The notes under the pieces are model-generated. The model was given only the letters and a program-made list of their open reading frames with translations. It had not been told where the DNA came from and did no database searches. Source: Chromobacterium rhizoryzae (GTDB taxonomy: Bacteria; Pseudomonadota; Gammaproteobacteria; Burkholderiales; Chromobacteriaceae). From it: DNA of 64,000 bases. Positions 8,417 through 17,208 of this stretch are shown piece by piece. Where the stretch lies: positions 3,906,001 to 3,970,000 of the forward strand of contig NZ_CP066126.1 in NCBI RefSeq assembly GCF_020544465.1, in the 5' to 3' direction. The translations under genes were made by a program, and so were the position numbers. Each line of letters starts with the position of its first letter. Positions within the stretch are counted from its first letter, which is position 1.

Positions 8417-10033
8417 ATGCAGGCATTGGCGGACACATTCGACTACATCATCGTCGGCGCGGGCAGCGCCGGCTGCCTGCTGGCCAACCGCCTGTCGGCC
8501 AATCCGCGACACCGCGTGCTGTTGCTGGAAGCCGGCGGCGAGGACAACTATCCGTGGATACACATCCCGGTCGGCTATCTCTACTGCATCGGCAATCCGC
8601 GCACCGACTGGTGCCTGCGCACCGCGCCCGAGGCCGGCCTGGGCGGACGCAGCCTCAACTACCCGCGCGGCAAGGTGTTGGGCGGCTGCTCCTCGATCAA
8701 CGGCATGATCTATATGCGCGGCCAGGCCGCGGACTACGACGGCTGGGCGGCCCAGGGCTGCCCCGGCTGGAGCTGGGACGAGGTGCTGCCGGACTTTCTG
8801 CGCATGGAAGACCACTTCGACAGCGCCCGCGCCCAGCACGGCCACGGCGGCGAATGGCGGGTGGAACGGCAGCGGCTGTCCTGGGCGATCCTGGACGCCT
8901 TCCGCGACGCCGCGGAGCAGAGCGGCATCGCCCCGGTGGACGATTTCAACGGCGGCGACAACGCCGGCTGCGGCTATTTCGAAGTCAACCAACGCGGCGG
9001 ACTGCGCTGGAACACCGCCAAGGCTTTTTTACGCCCGGTGCGCCAGCGCCCCAACCTCACCGTGCTGACCCATGCCGAGGCGGAAACCCTGCTGCTGGAG
9101 GACGGCCGCGCCGCCGGTATTGCATTCCTGCAACAGCGGCAACGCTGGCAGGCGCGCTGCCGCGGCGAAATCATCCTGGCCGCCGGCGCCGTCGGCTCCC
9201 CGCTTTTGTTGCAGCGCAGCGGCATCGGTCCCGCCGCGCTGCTGCAAGAGCACGGCGTCGCCGTGCGTCACGCGCTGGCAGGGGTCGGCGCCAATCTGCA
9301 AGATCATCTGCAACTGCGCATGGTGTTCAAGGTCAGCGGCGCGCGCACGCTGAACCAGCTGGCCAATAGCTGGAGCGGCAAGCTGGCCATGGGCTGGGAA
9401 TACCTGTGGCGGCGCAGCGGCCCGCTGGCGATGGCGCCCAGCCAGCTAGGCGCGTTTGCCGCATCCGGGCCGGAACAGACGCGCGCCAATCTGGAATACC
9501 ATGTGCAGCCGCTGTCGCTGGAACGCTTCGGCGAGCCGCTGCACCCCTTCCCCGCCTTCACCGCCTCGGTGTGCGACCTGCGTCCGCTCAGCCGCGGCCG
9601 GGTCGCCATCGGCGGCGCCGGCCTGGACGCCGCGCCGCTGATCCAGCCCAACTACCTCAGCCATCCGCAGGACCGCGCCGTCGCGGTGGCCGCGCTGCGG
9701 CTGACCCGGCGCATCGTCGCCGCGCCGGCGCTGGCGCGCTACCGGCCGGAAGAATACCTGCCCGGCCTCGCCGCCCAGAGCGATGCGGAGCTGGCCGCCG
9801 CCGCCGGCCGCATCGGCACCACCATCTTTCATCCGGTCGGCACCTGCAAAATGGGACAGGATACCGAGGCGGTGGTCGATGCCAGACTGCGCGTTCACGG
9901 ACTATCCGGATTGAGAGTGGCGGACGCTTCCATCATGCCCGCCATCACCTCGGGCAACACCAACTCGCCCACGCTGATGATCGCGGAAAAAGCCGCCCGC
10001 ATGATTTTGCAAGACCGCGCCGCGCAGGACTGA
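8417..10033 (+). CDS. GMC-family FAD oxidoreductase (choline/alcohol dehydrogenase-like)
   Basis: A 538-residue flavoprotein. The Rossmann motif VGAGSAG near residue 13 binds FAD, GMC signature 1 is PRGKVLGGCSSINGMIYMRG near residue 95, and the C-terminal catalytic block HPVGTCKMG...DASIMPAITSGNTNSPT holds the active-site His and Asn. Members oxidise alcohols such as choline or aliphatic/aromatic alcohols; substrate cannot be read here. The start has AGGAAAG six bases upstream. It is followed 92 bp later by an MHS-type transporter, so uptake and oxidation of one organic substrate is plausible. Confidence 0.9.
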   Translation: MQALADTFDYIIVGAGSAGCLLANRLSANPRHRVLLLEAGGEDNYPWIHIPVGYLYCIGNPRTDWCLRTAPEAGLGGRSLNYPRGKVLGGCSSINGMIYMRGQAADYDGWAAQGCPGWSWDEVLPDFLRMEDHFDSARAQHGHGGEWRVERQRLSWAILDAFRDAAEQSGIAPVDDFNGGDNAGCGYFEVNQRGGLRWNTAKAFLRPVRQRPNLTVLTHAEAETLLLEDGRAAGIAFLQQRQRWQARCRGEIILAAGAVGSPLLLQRSGIGPAALLQEHGVAVRHALAGVGANLQDHLQLRMVFKVSGARTLNQLANSWSGKLAMGWEYLWRRSGPLAMAPSQLGAFAASGPEQTRANLEYHVQPLSLERFGEPLHPFPAFTASVCDLRPLSRGRVAIGGAGLDAAPLIQPNYLSHPQDRAVAVAALRLTRRIVAAPALARYRPEEYLPGLAAQSDAELAAAAGRIGTTIFHPVGTCKMGQDTEAVVDARLRVHGLSGLRVADASIMPAITSGNTNSPTLMIAEKAARMILQDRAAQD

Positions 10034-10125
10034 GCGCCGCGCGACATCGGAATCCATCCAAACAGAGGAAGCCCACTTCCCGCCCCACAACTTGTCGCAA
10101 AGCCACACCAAGAGGAGACAGCACC

Positions 10126-11742
10126 ATGAGCAGCACCCTGACGCCCGCCGCCACGGCGGGACACACGATCAGCGGCTCCGAGCGCAAAGTGATCTTCGCC
10201 TCGTCGCTGGGCACCGTTTTCGAGTGGTACGATTTTTTCCTGTACGGCGCGCTGGCGGCGGTGATCAGCAAGCAGTTCTTCGCCGGCGTCAATGAAACCA
10301 CCGCCTTCATCTTCGCCTTGATGACCTTCGCCGCCGGCTTCCTGGTGCGTCCCTTCGGCGCGCTGCTGTTCGGCCGGCTGGGCGATATGATAGGCCGCAA
10401 ATACACCTTCCTCGCCACCATCCTGATCATGGGCGTGTCCACCTTCCTGGTGGGCCTGCTGCCCGGCTACGCCAGCATAGGCATCGCCGCGCCCATCCTG
10501 CTGGTGGTGCTGCGCATGCTGCAGGGTCTGGCGATAGGCGGCGAATACGGCGGCGCGGCCATCTACGTGGCCGAACACGCGCCGGATCACAAACGCGGCG
10601 CCTACACCAGCTGGATCCAGGTCACCGCCACCGCCGGCCTGCTGCTGTCGCTGCTGGTGATCCTGGCCTGCCGCAAACTCACCGGCCCGGCTTTCGACGA
10701 CTGGGGCTGGCGCCTGCCCTTCCTGCTGTCGCTGGCGCTGCTGGCCATCTCCACCTGGATCCGGCTGTCCATGCACGAATCGCCGGCCTTTCTGAAAATG
10801 AAGGCCGAGGGCAAGCATTCCAAAGCGCCGCTGACCGAATCCTTCACCAACTGGAAGAACCTGCGCATCGTGCTCACCGCGCTGTTCGGCATCAACGGCG
10901 GCCAGGCGGTCACCTTCTATTGCGCGCAGTTCTACTCGCTGTTCTTCCTCACCCAGATCCTCAAGGTCGATTCGCAGATCGCCACCCAGCTGCTGGTGAT
11001 GTCGCTGCTGATCGCCGCGCCGCTATTCCTGTACTTCGGCTATCTGTCCGACCGCATCGGCCGCAAGCCGGTGATGCTGACCGGCCTGCTGCTGGCGGCC
11101 TTGCTGACCTTTCCCGCCTTCAAATGGCTGACCGCCTATGCCAGCCCGGACATCGCCAACGCCGCGCGCCAGGCGCCGGTGGTGGTGGTGGCGGACCCGG
11201 CCAGCTGCCGCTTCCAGTTCGATCCGGTGGGCAAGGCCAAGCTCAGCAGCAGCTGCGACCAGGCCAAGGCCCTGCTGGCCAAGAACGGCGTGCCCTATCA
11301 GCGCCAGGCGGCGCCCGCCGGCGGCGAAACCCAGATCAAGGTGGGCGAACAGACGCTGACCGGCTTCGACAAGGCCGCGTTGCTGGCCGCGCTGAAACAG
11401 GCCGGCTATCCGGACAAGGCCGACCCGGACAAGATCAACTACCCGATGGTGGTGGCGGTGCTGGTGCTGCTCAGCCTGATCGCCGCCATGGTCTACGGCC
11501 CGCTGGCCGCCACCATGGTGGAATTGTTCCCCACCCGCATCCGCTACACCTCGATGTCGCTGCCCTACCACATCGGCAACGGCTGGATAGGCGGCCTGTT
11601 CCCCACCGTGGCCTTCTCGCTGGTGGTCTACACCGGCGACATCCTCTACGGTCTGTGGTATCCGGTCATCGTCTACAGCGTCAGCTTCATCGTCTGCCTG
11701 TTGGGCTTGAAGGAGACTCATAAGGCCGACATCCATCAATAA
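10126..11742 (+). CDS. MFS transporter, metabolite:H+ symporter type, with large internal insert
   Basis: A 538-residue membrane protein of the MHS branch (ProP/KgtP/ShiA-like): first helix GTVFEWYDFFLYG, loop motif GRLGDMIGRKYTF, and RMLQGLAIGGEYGGAAIYVAEHAP in the fourth helix region. Between the TM8-9 region and the next helices is a hydrophilic insert of roughly 90 residues (~345-435, with DPASCRFQFDPVGKAK and a second Cys in SSSCDQ). Ordinary MHS proteins are about 430-450 residues, so the insert accounts for the extra length. The start follows AGAGGAGA. The TAA stop coincides with a family A element. Confidence 0.88.
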   Translation: MSSTLTPAATAGHTISGSERKVIFASSLGTVFEWYDFFLYGALAAVISKQFFAGVNETTAFIFALMTFAAGFLVRPFGALLFGRLGDMIGRKYTFLATILIMGVSTFLVGLLPGYASIGIAAPILLVVLRMLQGLAIGGEYGGAAIYVAEHAPDHKRGAYTSWIQVTATAGLLLSLLVILACRKLTGPAFDDWGWRLPFLLSLALLAISTWIRLSMHESPAFLKMKAEGKHSKAPLTESFTNWKNLRIVLTALFGINGGQAVTFYCAQFYSLFFLTQILKVDSQIATQLLVMSLLIAAPLFLYFGYLSDRIGRKPVMLTGLLLAALLTFPAFKWLTAYASPDIANAARQAPVVVVADPASCRFQFDPVGKAKLSSSCDQAKALLAKNGVPYQRQAAPAGGETQIKVGEQTLTGFDKAALLAALKQAGYPDKADPDKINYPMVVAVLVLLSLIAAMVYGPLAATMVELFPTRIRYTSMSLPYHIGNGWIGGLFPTVAFSLVVYTGDILYGLWYPVIVYSVSFIVCLLGLKETHKADIHQ

Positions 11743-11854
11743 GACTCGCTAACAAAACCCCTGATCCTGCGTTGCGCCTCCTTGTCGTACTATTTGTACT
11801 ACCTGCGTCGGCGCGCCTTGGCTCAGCTACGCTGCGCGGTTTTGTTAGCGACTC
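11743..11854 (+). mobile_element. Family A MITE-like element, copy A1 (112 bp)
   Basis: Ends are GACTCGCTAACAAAACC and, inverted, GAGTCGCTAACAAAACC. TAA flanks both sides (11740-11742, which is also the transporter stop codon, and 11855-11857). The centre reads GTACTATTTGTAC, a variant of the core shared with family B. It is non-coding; peptides translated from it are spurious. The same 112-bp length recurs at 12822, 34573 and 63872. Confidence 0.85.
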
Positions 11855-11942
11855 TAAGCGCCCTTCCCATCCGCACGGCGAACCTCCCGGTTCGCCGTGT
11901 TTCTGGGTAGACTGGGGCTTTCGTCCCAACACCCGCGCCGCC

Positions 11943-12821
11943 ATGCCGATTCAACGCCTCAGCCAGTCCGAAACCCTGACCCTCAACCGCCACCGCTATC
12001 ATCTGCGTCGCTGGGGCCCGCGCGACGCGCCGCTCTTGGTGCTGCTGCACGGCTGGATGGACAGCTCGGCCACTTTTCAATTCCTGGTGGACGCGCTGCC
12101 GGACGGCTGGCAAGTGGCGGCGCCGGACTGGCGCGGCTTTGGCGACAGCGACTGGAACGACGGCAGCTACTACTTCCCCGACTACCTGGCCGATCTCGAC
12201 GCGCTGCTGAACGCGCTGTCGCCGCAACAGCCAGTGAAGCTGCTGGGCCACAGCATGGGCGCTATGATTGCCGGCATCTACGCCGGCATCCGCCCCGAAC
12301 GCATAGAAAAGCTGGTGCTGGCCGAAGGCTTCGGCCTGGCCGCCACCAAGCCGGCGGAAGCGCCGGGCCGCTATGCGCGCTGGCTGCGCGAAACCCGCGC
12401 CGCGCCGGAGTTCGGCGATTTGCAGTCGCTGGACGCCGTGGCCGCCAAACTATTGGAACGCAACCCCAGGCTGACGCCGGAACGCGCCCAATGGCTGGCG
12501 CGCGAACTGACCCGCCAGCGCGACGACGGCCTCTACTACCGCGCCGACCCGCGCCACAAAATGGTCAACCCGGTGCTGTACCGGCTGGAAGAAGCGATGG
12601 CTTGCTGGCAGCGCATCAGCGCGCCGGTGCTGTGGGCGCTGGGCGGCGACACCGACGACCACCCGCTGGCCAAGAGCGTGGCCGCCAGCATGACGCAGCG
12701 GCGCGCCTGTTTCGCCCAACTCCAGGAAACCGTGATTGCCGACGCCGGCCACATGCTGCAATGGGAACAGCCGGAAACGCTAGCGGCGGCGATCCACGCG
12801 TTTTTCAGTCAGCCCCAATAA
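11943..12821 (+). CDS. Alpha/beta-fold hydrolase
   Basis: A 292-residue protein with the hydrolase core: oxyanion segment LLHGWMDSS (~35-43), nucleophile elbow GHSMG with Ser104, and the C-terminal His in DAGHMLQWEQP. An Asp in GGDTDDHP region may complete the triad. A cap domain spans about 130-220. Substrate is unknown; esterases, lipases and C-C hydrolases share this fold. The ATG at 11943 gives the typical length. The gene sits between two family A elements in opposite orientation, and its own TAA stop is the left flank of the second. Confidence 0.85.
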   Translation: MPIQRLSQSETLTLNRHRYHLRRWGPRDAPLLVLLHGWMDSSATFQFLVDALPDGWQVAAPDWRGFGDSDWNDGSYYFPDYLADLDALLNALSPQQPVKLLGHSMGAMIAGIYAGIRPERIEKLVLAEGFGLAATKPAEAPGRYARWLRETRAAPEFGDLQSLDAVAAKLLERNPRLTPERAQWLARELTRQRDDGLYYRADPRHKMVNPVLYRLEEAMACWQRISAPVLWALGGDTDDHPLAKSVAASMTQRRACFAQLQETVIADAGHMLQWEQPETLAAAIHAFFSQPQ

Positions 12822-12933
12822 GAGCCGCTAAGAAAACCTCGCAGAGAACCTGAGCCAAGGCGCGCCGACGCAGGCAGTACAAGTGGTACGACCAGGAGGC
12901 GCAACGCAGGATCAGGGGTTTGATTAGCGGATC
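12822..12933 (-). mobile_element. Family A MITE-like element, copy A2 (112 bp, reversed)
   Basis: The same element as at 11743, in inverse orientation. Ends read GAGCCGCTAAGAAAACC and inverted GATCCGCTAATCAAACC. The left flank is TAA, the stop codon of the hydrolase gene (12819-12821). The right flank is AAA, which differs by one base from a TAA duplication. Core is GTACAAGTGGTAC. Confidence 0.85.
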
Positions 12934-12936
12934 AAA

Positions 12937-12962
12937 AAAAAGCGCGGCCAAGCCGCGCTTTT
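12937..12962 (-). terminator. Intrinsic terminator of the M32 carboxypeptidase
   Basis: AAAAGCGCGGC and GCCGCGCTTTT form the stem around a short AA-containing loop, followed on the minus strand by a run of T residues, 18 bp past the stop codon. Confidence 0.85.
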
Positions 12963-12980
12963 CATCTGCCTTCCACAAAC

Positions 12981-14474
12981 TCAAACGCCTAGATAACGCC
13001 GCTCCAGGTGCGCCTTGAAATGCGCCGGGTTCAGCGTTTCGCCGGTGGCGCGCCGCACCAGTTCGTCCGTGCTCCAGCGGCTGCCCTGGCTCCAGATATG
13101 GGTGTTCAGCCAATTGAAGATGGGCTCCAGATTGCCGGCCGCCACCTGCGCGTCCAGCTCCGGCTCGGCGCGGCGCAGGCTGGCGAAATACTGCGCCGCG
13201 TACATCGCGCCCAGCGTGTAGCTGGGGAAATAGCCGAAGCCGCCGTCGGTCCAGTGGATGTCCTGCATGCAGCCGTTGGTGTAATTACCGCGGGTGTCCA
13301 CGCCCAGATAGGCCATCATCTTCTCGTCCCACAGCGCCGGGATGTCCTCGGCCTCGATCTCGCCGTCCATCAGCGCGCGCTCGATTTCGAAACGCAGGAT
13401 CACATGCGCCGGATAGCACAACTCGTCGGCGTCCACGCGGATGTAACCCGGCTGCACCCGGCTATACAGGCCTTGCAGATTTTCCAGTGTAAACGCCGGC
13501 TGCTCGCCGAAATGGCTGCGGATCAGCGGCGCGATCAACTGCAGGAAGGCCGGGCTGCGGCCCAGCTGCATCTCGAAGGACAGACTCTGGCTCTCATGAA
13601 TACCCATGGAACGCGCGCGGCCCAGCGGCTGCTCCAGCCAGTCCTTGGGCAGGTTCTGCTCGTAACGGGCGTGGCCGGTTTCGTGAACAATGCCCATCAA
13701 GCTCTGGACGAAATCATCGTCGCGGTAGCGGGTGGTGATGCGCACGTCTTCCGGCACCCCGCCGCAAAAGGGATGGCTGCTGACATCCAGCCGGCCGCCA
13801 TCGAAGTCGAAGCGCAGCAGCTTCATCGCCTCCACGCCCAAGGCGCGCTGCTGCGCCACCGCGAACGGCCCCACCGGCTCGATCACCGTTTCCGACGCCT
13901 GCTTGGCGCGCGCGCGTTCGATCAGGCCCGGCAGCCAGGACTTCACCTCGGTGAAAATGCGCTCGATCTCCGCGCTCTTCATCCCCGGCTCGTACTTGTC
14001 CATCAGCGCGTCGTAACGGCTGCCGCCATTGGCCTCGGCCAGTAAGCGGCCCTCCTCGCGCGACAGTTTGACCACCTCGCGCAGGTTTTCCAGAAAGCCC
14101 TTCCAGTCATTAGCCGGGCGCTGGCTGCGCCAGGCGTGCTCGCAGCGCGCGCCGGCCAGGGTTTTGGCCTCCACCAACTCCGCCGGCAGCAGATTGGCCT
14201 GCGCCCATTCGCGGCGCATCTCGCGCAGATTGGCGCGTTGCAGCTCGTCCAGGTTTTCCTGTTCCGCCGCGTCCAGCTGCTCCTTCAGCTGCGGCGCGGT
14301 GATGATGCCGTGAGTCAGCACCCCCAGCTCCGCCAGCGCGGCGGCGCGGGCGTCGTTGCCCTTGCTCGGCATCATCGCCGCCTGGTCCCAGCCGGCGATG
14401 GCGCCGAGGTGGTTAAAGCGGTGCAGGCGGGCGAAAGTGTGGGTTAAAGCCTGGTAGGCGGATGTGTGCGTCAT
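12981..14474 (-). CDS. M32 (Taq-type) metallocarboxypeptidase
   Basis: A 497-residue cytoplasmic zinc carboxypeptidase that removes C-terminal residues from peptides. The zinc motif HETGH lies at about residue 268 in MGIVHETGHARYEQNLP, with the downstream family motifs GIHESQSL (third zinc ligand Glu) and ELCYPAHVILRFEIERAL. Length and composition are typical. An AGGAGAC sequence precedes the ATG. It ends in its own terminator and has a family B element directly upstream, beginning 20 bp from its start codon. Confidence 0.95.
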   Translation of the reverse strand: MTHTSAYQALTHTFARLHRFNHLGAIAGWDQAAMMPSKGNDARAAALAELGVLTHGIITAPQLKEQLDAAEQENLDELQRANLREMRREWAQANLLPAELVEAKTLAGARCEHAWRSQRPANDWKGFLENLREVVKLSREEGRLLAEANGGSRYDALMDKYEPGMKSAEIERIFTEVKSWLPGLIERARAKQASETVIEPVGPFAVAQQRALGVEAMKLLRFDFDGGRLDVSSHPFCGGVPEDVRITTRYRDDDFVQSLMGIVHETGHARYEQNLPKDWLEQPLGRARSMGIHESQSLSFEMQLGRSPAFLQLIAPLIRSHFGEQPAFTLENLQGLYSRVQPGYIRVDADELCYPAHVILRFEIERALMDGEIEAEDIPALWDEKMMAYLGVDTRGNYTNGCMQDIHWTDGGFGYFPSYTLGAMYAAQYFASLRRAEPELDAQVAAGNLEPIFNWLNTHIWSQGSRWSTDELVRRATGETLNPAHFKAHLERRYLGV

Positions 14475-14493
14475 CTTGTCTCCTCTCTATAAA

Positions 14494-14631
14494 GAACCGA
14501 TTTACGATCTGCCGCGCGTCGGCGATACGGTGTTGAGAACCGCTGTAGAATGCTCATGTAGCGCTACTCCTTCCGCTTTCTCAGCCGCAACGCCTGGTCT
14601 CGCCCCAGCTCGCGAGATCGTAAACACGCTC
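14494..14631 (+). mobile_element. Family B MITE-like element, copy B1 (138 bp)
   Basis: Left end GAACCGATTTACGATCT and inverted right end GAGCGTGTTTACGATCT match the family. The central core is degenerate (GTAGCGCTAC). Flanks are AAA and CAC, so no clean TAA duplication remains, suggesting an older copy. It lies in the divergent intergenic region between the carboxypeptidase and the SnoaL-like gene. Confidence 0.75.
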
Positions 14632-14705
14632 CACTTGTCAAAGCATGATGCCATCAGACTATTTGATCTGACAACTTCCGCCCCAAAATCCGCCAAAGCC
14701 GCGTA

Positions 14706-14734
14706 TTGACAAGGATTTTGATTTTGTACATTAT
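14706..14734 (+). promoter_or_regulatory. Sigma-70 promoter of the SnoaL-like gene
   Basis: A perfect TTGACA (14706-14711), 17-bp spacer and CATTAT (14729-14734), ending 31 bp before the ATG at 14766 and 75 bp past the family B element. Confidence 0.65.
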
Positions 14735-14765
14735 CAATATTCTATGACTCGCATGAGGTAAAATC

Positions 14766-15155
14766 ATGCCATCCATCGCCGCCCAACTCTTTCTCGCCTA
14801 CCAGGACCGCGACTGGGAGCGCGCGCGCCGCCTGCTGCGCGACGACGCCGTGATGCTGTGGCACTGCAGCGGCGAGTGCTTCCGCGGCGCGGACGCTATC
14901 GTCCACGTCAACCGCGTTTATCCGGAGGGCTGGAGCATACGCCTGCTGCAGGACAATCTGCTGGCCGACGGCCGCTGGCACGTGGTGGCGCAGGTAGACC
15001 ACGGCGAGGCGCGCTTCTTCGCCAATTCCCTGTTCACGCTGGAACACGGGCTGATCAGCCAGATCGAGGAATACTGGGCCAGCGCCGAAGCGCCGCCGGC
15101 CTGGCGCGCGGGCTTGCCGGGCCGGGCCAGGCTGGAAGCCGCGCAGCCGGCTTGA
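14766..15155 (+). CDS. SnoaL-like / NTF2-fold protein
   Basis: A 129-residue protein with the cone-shaped NTF2-like pattern: LFLAYQDRDWERARRLLRDD at the N-terminus, a central strand region (WHCSGECFRGADAIVHVNRV) and the closing strands RFFANSLFTLEHGLISQIEEYW. The fold is used by small isomerases, dehydratases and polyketide-type enzymes as well as ligand carriers, so no reaction can be assigned. GAGG lies at good distance before the ATG. It is monocistronic, with a consensus-like promoter. Confidence 0.7.
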   Translation: MPSIAAQLFLAYQDRDWERARRLLRDDAVMLWHCSGECFRGADAIVHVNRVYPEGWSIRLLQDNLLADGRWHVVAQVDHGEARFFANSLFTLEHGLISQIEEYWASAEAPPAWRAGLPGRARLEAAQPA

Positions 15156-15208
15156 GGCCGCGGGAACGGAAGCGTCGGGGGATGAAATAGCGGGCCCGTC
15201 GGTCCGCC

Positions 15209-15856
15209 TCAAGCCGCCGGCTGGCCGGCGTTGCGCGCCTGGGCTTGCGGGAATTGGTGCCAGTAATAGAAGTACTCGCGCACCAGCAGCAAGAAGGTGT
15301 TTTTCAGCTCCGCCTCGCGCAGATGCAATAACACCGCGTCCACCATCATGCGGAAGCTGTCGCCCTGGATGGGCTGGCCGTCCAATAGATAGAGCAGGGA
15401 TTTGAGCAGGCGCTCGCGCAGATGGATGTCCGGCTCGGACATGCCGTCCTCGAACAGCTTGCCCAGGTAGAGGCCCAGCGACGGCGGGAAGCGGGAGAAG
15501 CCGTCGCGCTCCATCCGCGTCAGCAGCCCTTCCCAATCCGTCTCCAGCCACACCCGCACATTGCGCACCGAAAAACCGCTGCGCGCGGTGATCTCCACCA
15601 CTTTCTTGGTATCGCCCAGCCAGAAGTAATAGAACTCACGGGTACAGGTCAGCGCCAGCACCTGCTCGTCCGGCGAGCAGGCCTGCAGCAGGCGTTCACA
15701 AGGACCGCGGAAGCCTTCCGCGTTGCGCTCGACGCCGTCCAGCCAGGGCAACAGCAGTTCCAGAATGCGACGCCTTTCGTCGATCACCTGAGCCGGCGCA
15801 CCCTGACGCGCCAACAATCGCATATAAGCTTCCAGCGCCGCCTTCAAATCGCTCAT
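15209..15856 (-). CDS. Hypothetical protein, 215 residues
   Basis: Not recognised. It has no signal peptide or transmembrane segment and is predicted largely helical, rich in Leu, Arg and Glu. Conspicuous aromatic clusters are TREFYYFWLGDTKK near residue 75 and VREYFYYWHQFPQAQ near the C-terminus. Pseudo-repeat helices (RLLKSLLYLLDGQ, RMMVDAVLLHLREAELKNTFLLL) recall helical-repeat scaffolds. Codon use matches the genome, so it is likely a native lineage-specific gene. Its neighbours (SnoaL-like, ribD) give no clue to function. Confidence 0.65.
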   Translation of the reverse strand: MSDLKAALEAYMRLLARQGAPAQVIDERRRILELLLPWLDGVERNAEGFRGPCERLLQACSPDEQVLALTCTREFYYFWLGDTKKVVEITARSGFSVRNVRVWLETDWEGLLTRMERDGFSRFPPSLGLYLGKLFEDGMSEPDIHLRERLLKSLLYLLDGQPIQGDSFRMMVDAVLLHLREAELKNTFLLLVREYFYYWHQFPQAQARNAGQPAA

Positions 15857-15967
15857 GCCCTTTCCCCAGCCCTCCCGGATGCCGCGACTGCCCCGAATGC
15901 GAAAGCGAGCCGTTCTTGGCGGCCCGTCCTGAGCGTGCGTTCGCGCCCGCCGTCACGCGTCATGCGC

Positions 15968-16103
15968 ACAGCGGGCGAACTGCTCTTATTTTCGGACAGA
16001 AATGTTGCAGACTCCAGACGGGATTCGCGGCGACGCGGTCATTTTCCCAAGCGCGGAGGCCATCCTCGCCTTGTCTCGCCCTAGTTCGCGGGACCTTGAG
16101 CAG
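15968..16103 (+). repeat. Degenerate family B remnant overlapping the 3' end of ribD
   Basis: The right part (around 16066-16095, CGCCTTGTCTCGCCCTAG then TTCGCGGGACC) aligns with the family B right end (CGCCTTGTCTCGCCTTAG then CTCGCGAGATC). The left part keeps a weak GCGGCGACGCGGTCATTTTC block. Terminal repeats are no longer recognisable. The ribD stop codon lies inside it. Boundaries are approximate. Confidence 0.5.
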
Positions 16104-17205
16104 CCGCCAAGACCGGCGTCAGGCTCAGGCGCAAATCCGCGCCCACCATGCGCGCGTCGCGTATGCTCAGCCGCTGCTTGTCGGCCAGGTCTTCCAGCGG
16201 CGGCCAGGCGAACAGGCCGCGCGCGGCATCGCCGGCCAGCGACGGCGCCAGGTAGAGGACGATCTCGTCCACCAGCCCGGCGCGCAACAGCGCGCCGTTG
16301 AGGCCGGCGCCGGCTTCCACCATCAGCATATTGACGCCGCGTTGCGCCAAGGCCGCCAGCAAAGCCGGCAGATCGGCATGGCCGTCGGGCAGCCGCGGCA
16401 AGCTCAGAAGCTCCGCGCCGGCGCGGTAGGGCTCCAAGCGCGCAGCCTCGTGATCGCAAGTGGCCAGCAAGGTGGCGCCGTCCTGATAGATGCGCTGTTC
16501 CGGCCGCGTGCGCAGATCGCTGTCCAGCACCACCCGCAGCGGCTGGCGCTCGCAGGGGACTTCCCGCACCGTCAGTTGCGGATCGTCGGCCAGCACGGTG
16601 CCGCTGCCGGTGAGCACCGCGCAGTGTTCCGCGCGCAGACGATGCACGTCGCGCCGCGCCTCCGGGCCGGTGATCCATTGGCTGCGGCCGTTGAGCAAGG
16701 CGGTCTTGCCGTCCAGTGTGGCGGCGGCCTTGAGCGTGACCCAGGGACGGCCGCGCTCCACGCGCGACAGAAAACCGCGATGCACTTGCCGCGCCTCGGC
16801 CTCCATCAGCCCGGCGTCGGCGGCGATGCCGGCGGCGCGCAGCATGGCCAGACCGCGGCCGGCCACTTCATGGTAGGGGTCCACCATCGCCGCGGCCACC
16901 CGGGCCACGCCCTCGTCGATCAGACGCCGCGCGCACGGCGGGGTGCGACCGTGGTGGCTGCACGGCTCCAGCGTCACGTAGGCGGTGGCGCCGCGCGGGG
17001 ACAGGCCGCGCGCCAGACAGTCCTTGATCGCCTGGATTTCCGCGTGATCGCCGCCCACTTCCAGGGTGGCGCCCTCGCCGATCACCGCGCCGTCGCGCAC
17101 CAGCACGCAACCCACGCCCGGATTGGGCGCGGCGCGGCGGGTGGCCTCGGCGGCCAGCCGCAACGCGCGCTGCATGTGACGATGGTCATCGGCGGAATAA
17201 TTCAT
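16081..17205 (-). CDS. ribD: Bifunctional riboflavin deaminase/reductase
   Basis: A 374-residue enzyme for steps two and three of riboflavin synthesis. The deaminase domain (residues ~1-145) has the zinc motif HAE (54-56) and PCSHHGRTPPC (Cys82, Cys91). The reductase domain (~147-365) has VTLKAAATLDGKTA, the NADPH region TGSGTVLADDPQL and VEAGAGLNGALL. It lies downstream of nrdR and a GNAT gene with short gaps, matching the common glyA-nrdR-ribD neighbourhood of betaproteobacteria. The last few codons (GPAN, stop) fall in a family B remnant. Confidence 0.96.
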   Translation of the reverse strand: MNYSADDHRHMQRALRLAAEATRRAAPNPGVGCVLVRDGAVIGEGATLEVGGDHAEIQAIKDCLARGLSPRGATAYVTLEPCSHHGRTPPCARRLIDEGVARVAAAMVDPYHEVAGRGLAMLRAAGIAADAGLMEAEARQVHRGFLSRVERGRPWVTLKAAATLDGKTALLNGRSQWITGPEARRDVHRLRAEHCAVLTGSGTVLADDPQLTVREVPCERQPLRVVLDSDLRTRPEQRIYQDGATLLATCDHEAARLEPYRAGAELLSLPRLPDGHADLPALLAALAQRGVNMLMVEAGAGLNGALLRAGLVDEIVLYLAPSLAGDAARGLFAWPPLEDLADKQRLSIRDARMVGADLRLSLTPVLAAAQGPAN

Positions 17206-17208
17206 GAT

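Noticed and set aside
11772..11942. Upstream extension of the alpha/beta hydrolase into element A1
   Set aside because: The extra 57 residues would be encoded by the repeat; the ATG at 11943 gives the family-typical N-terminus.
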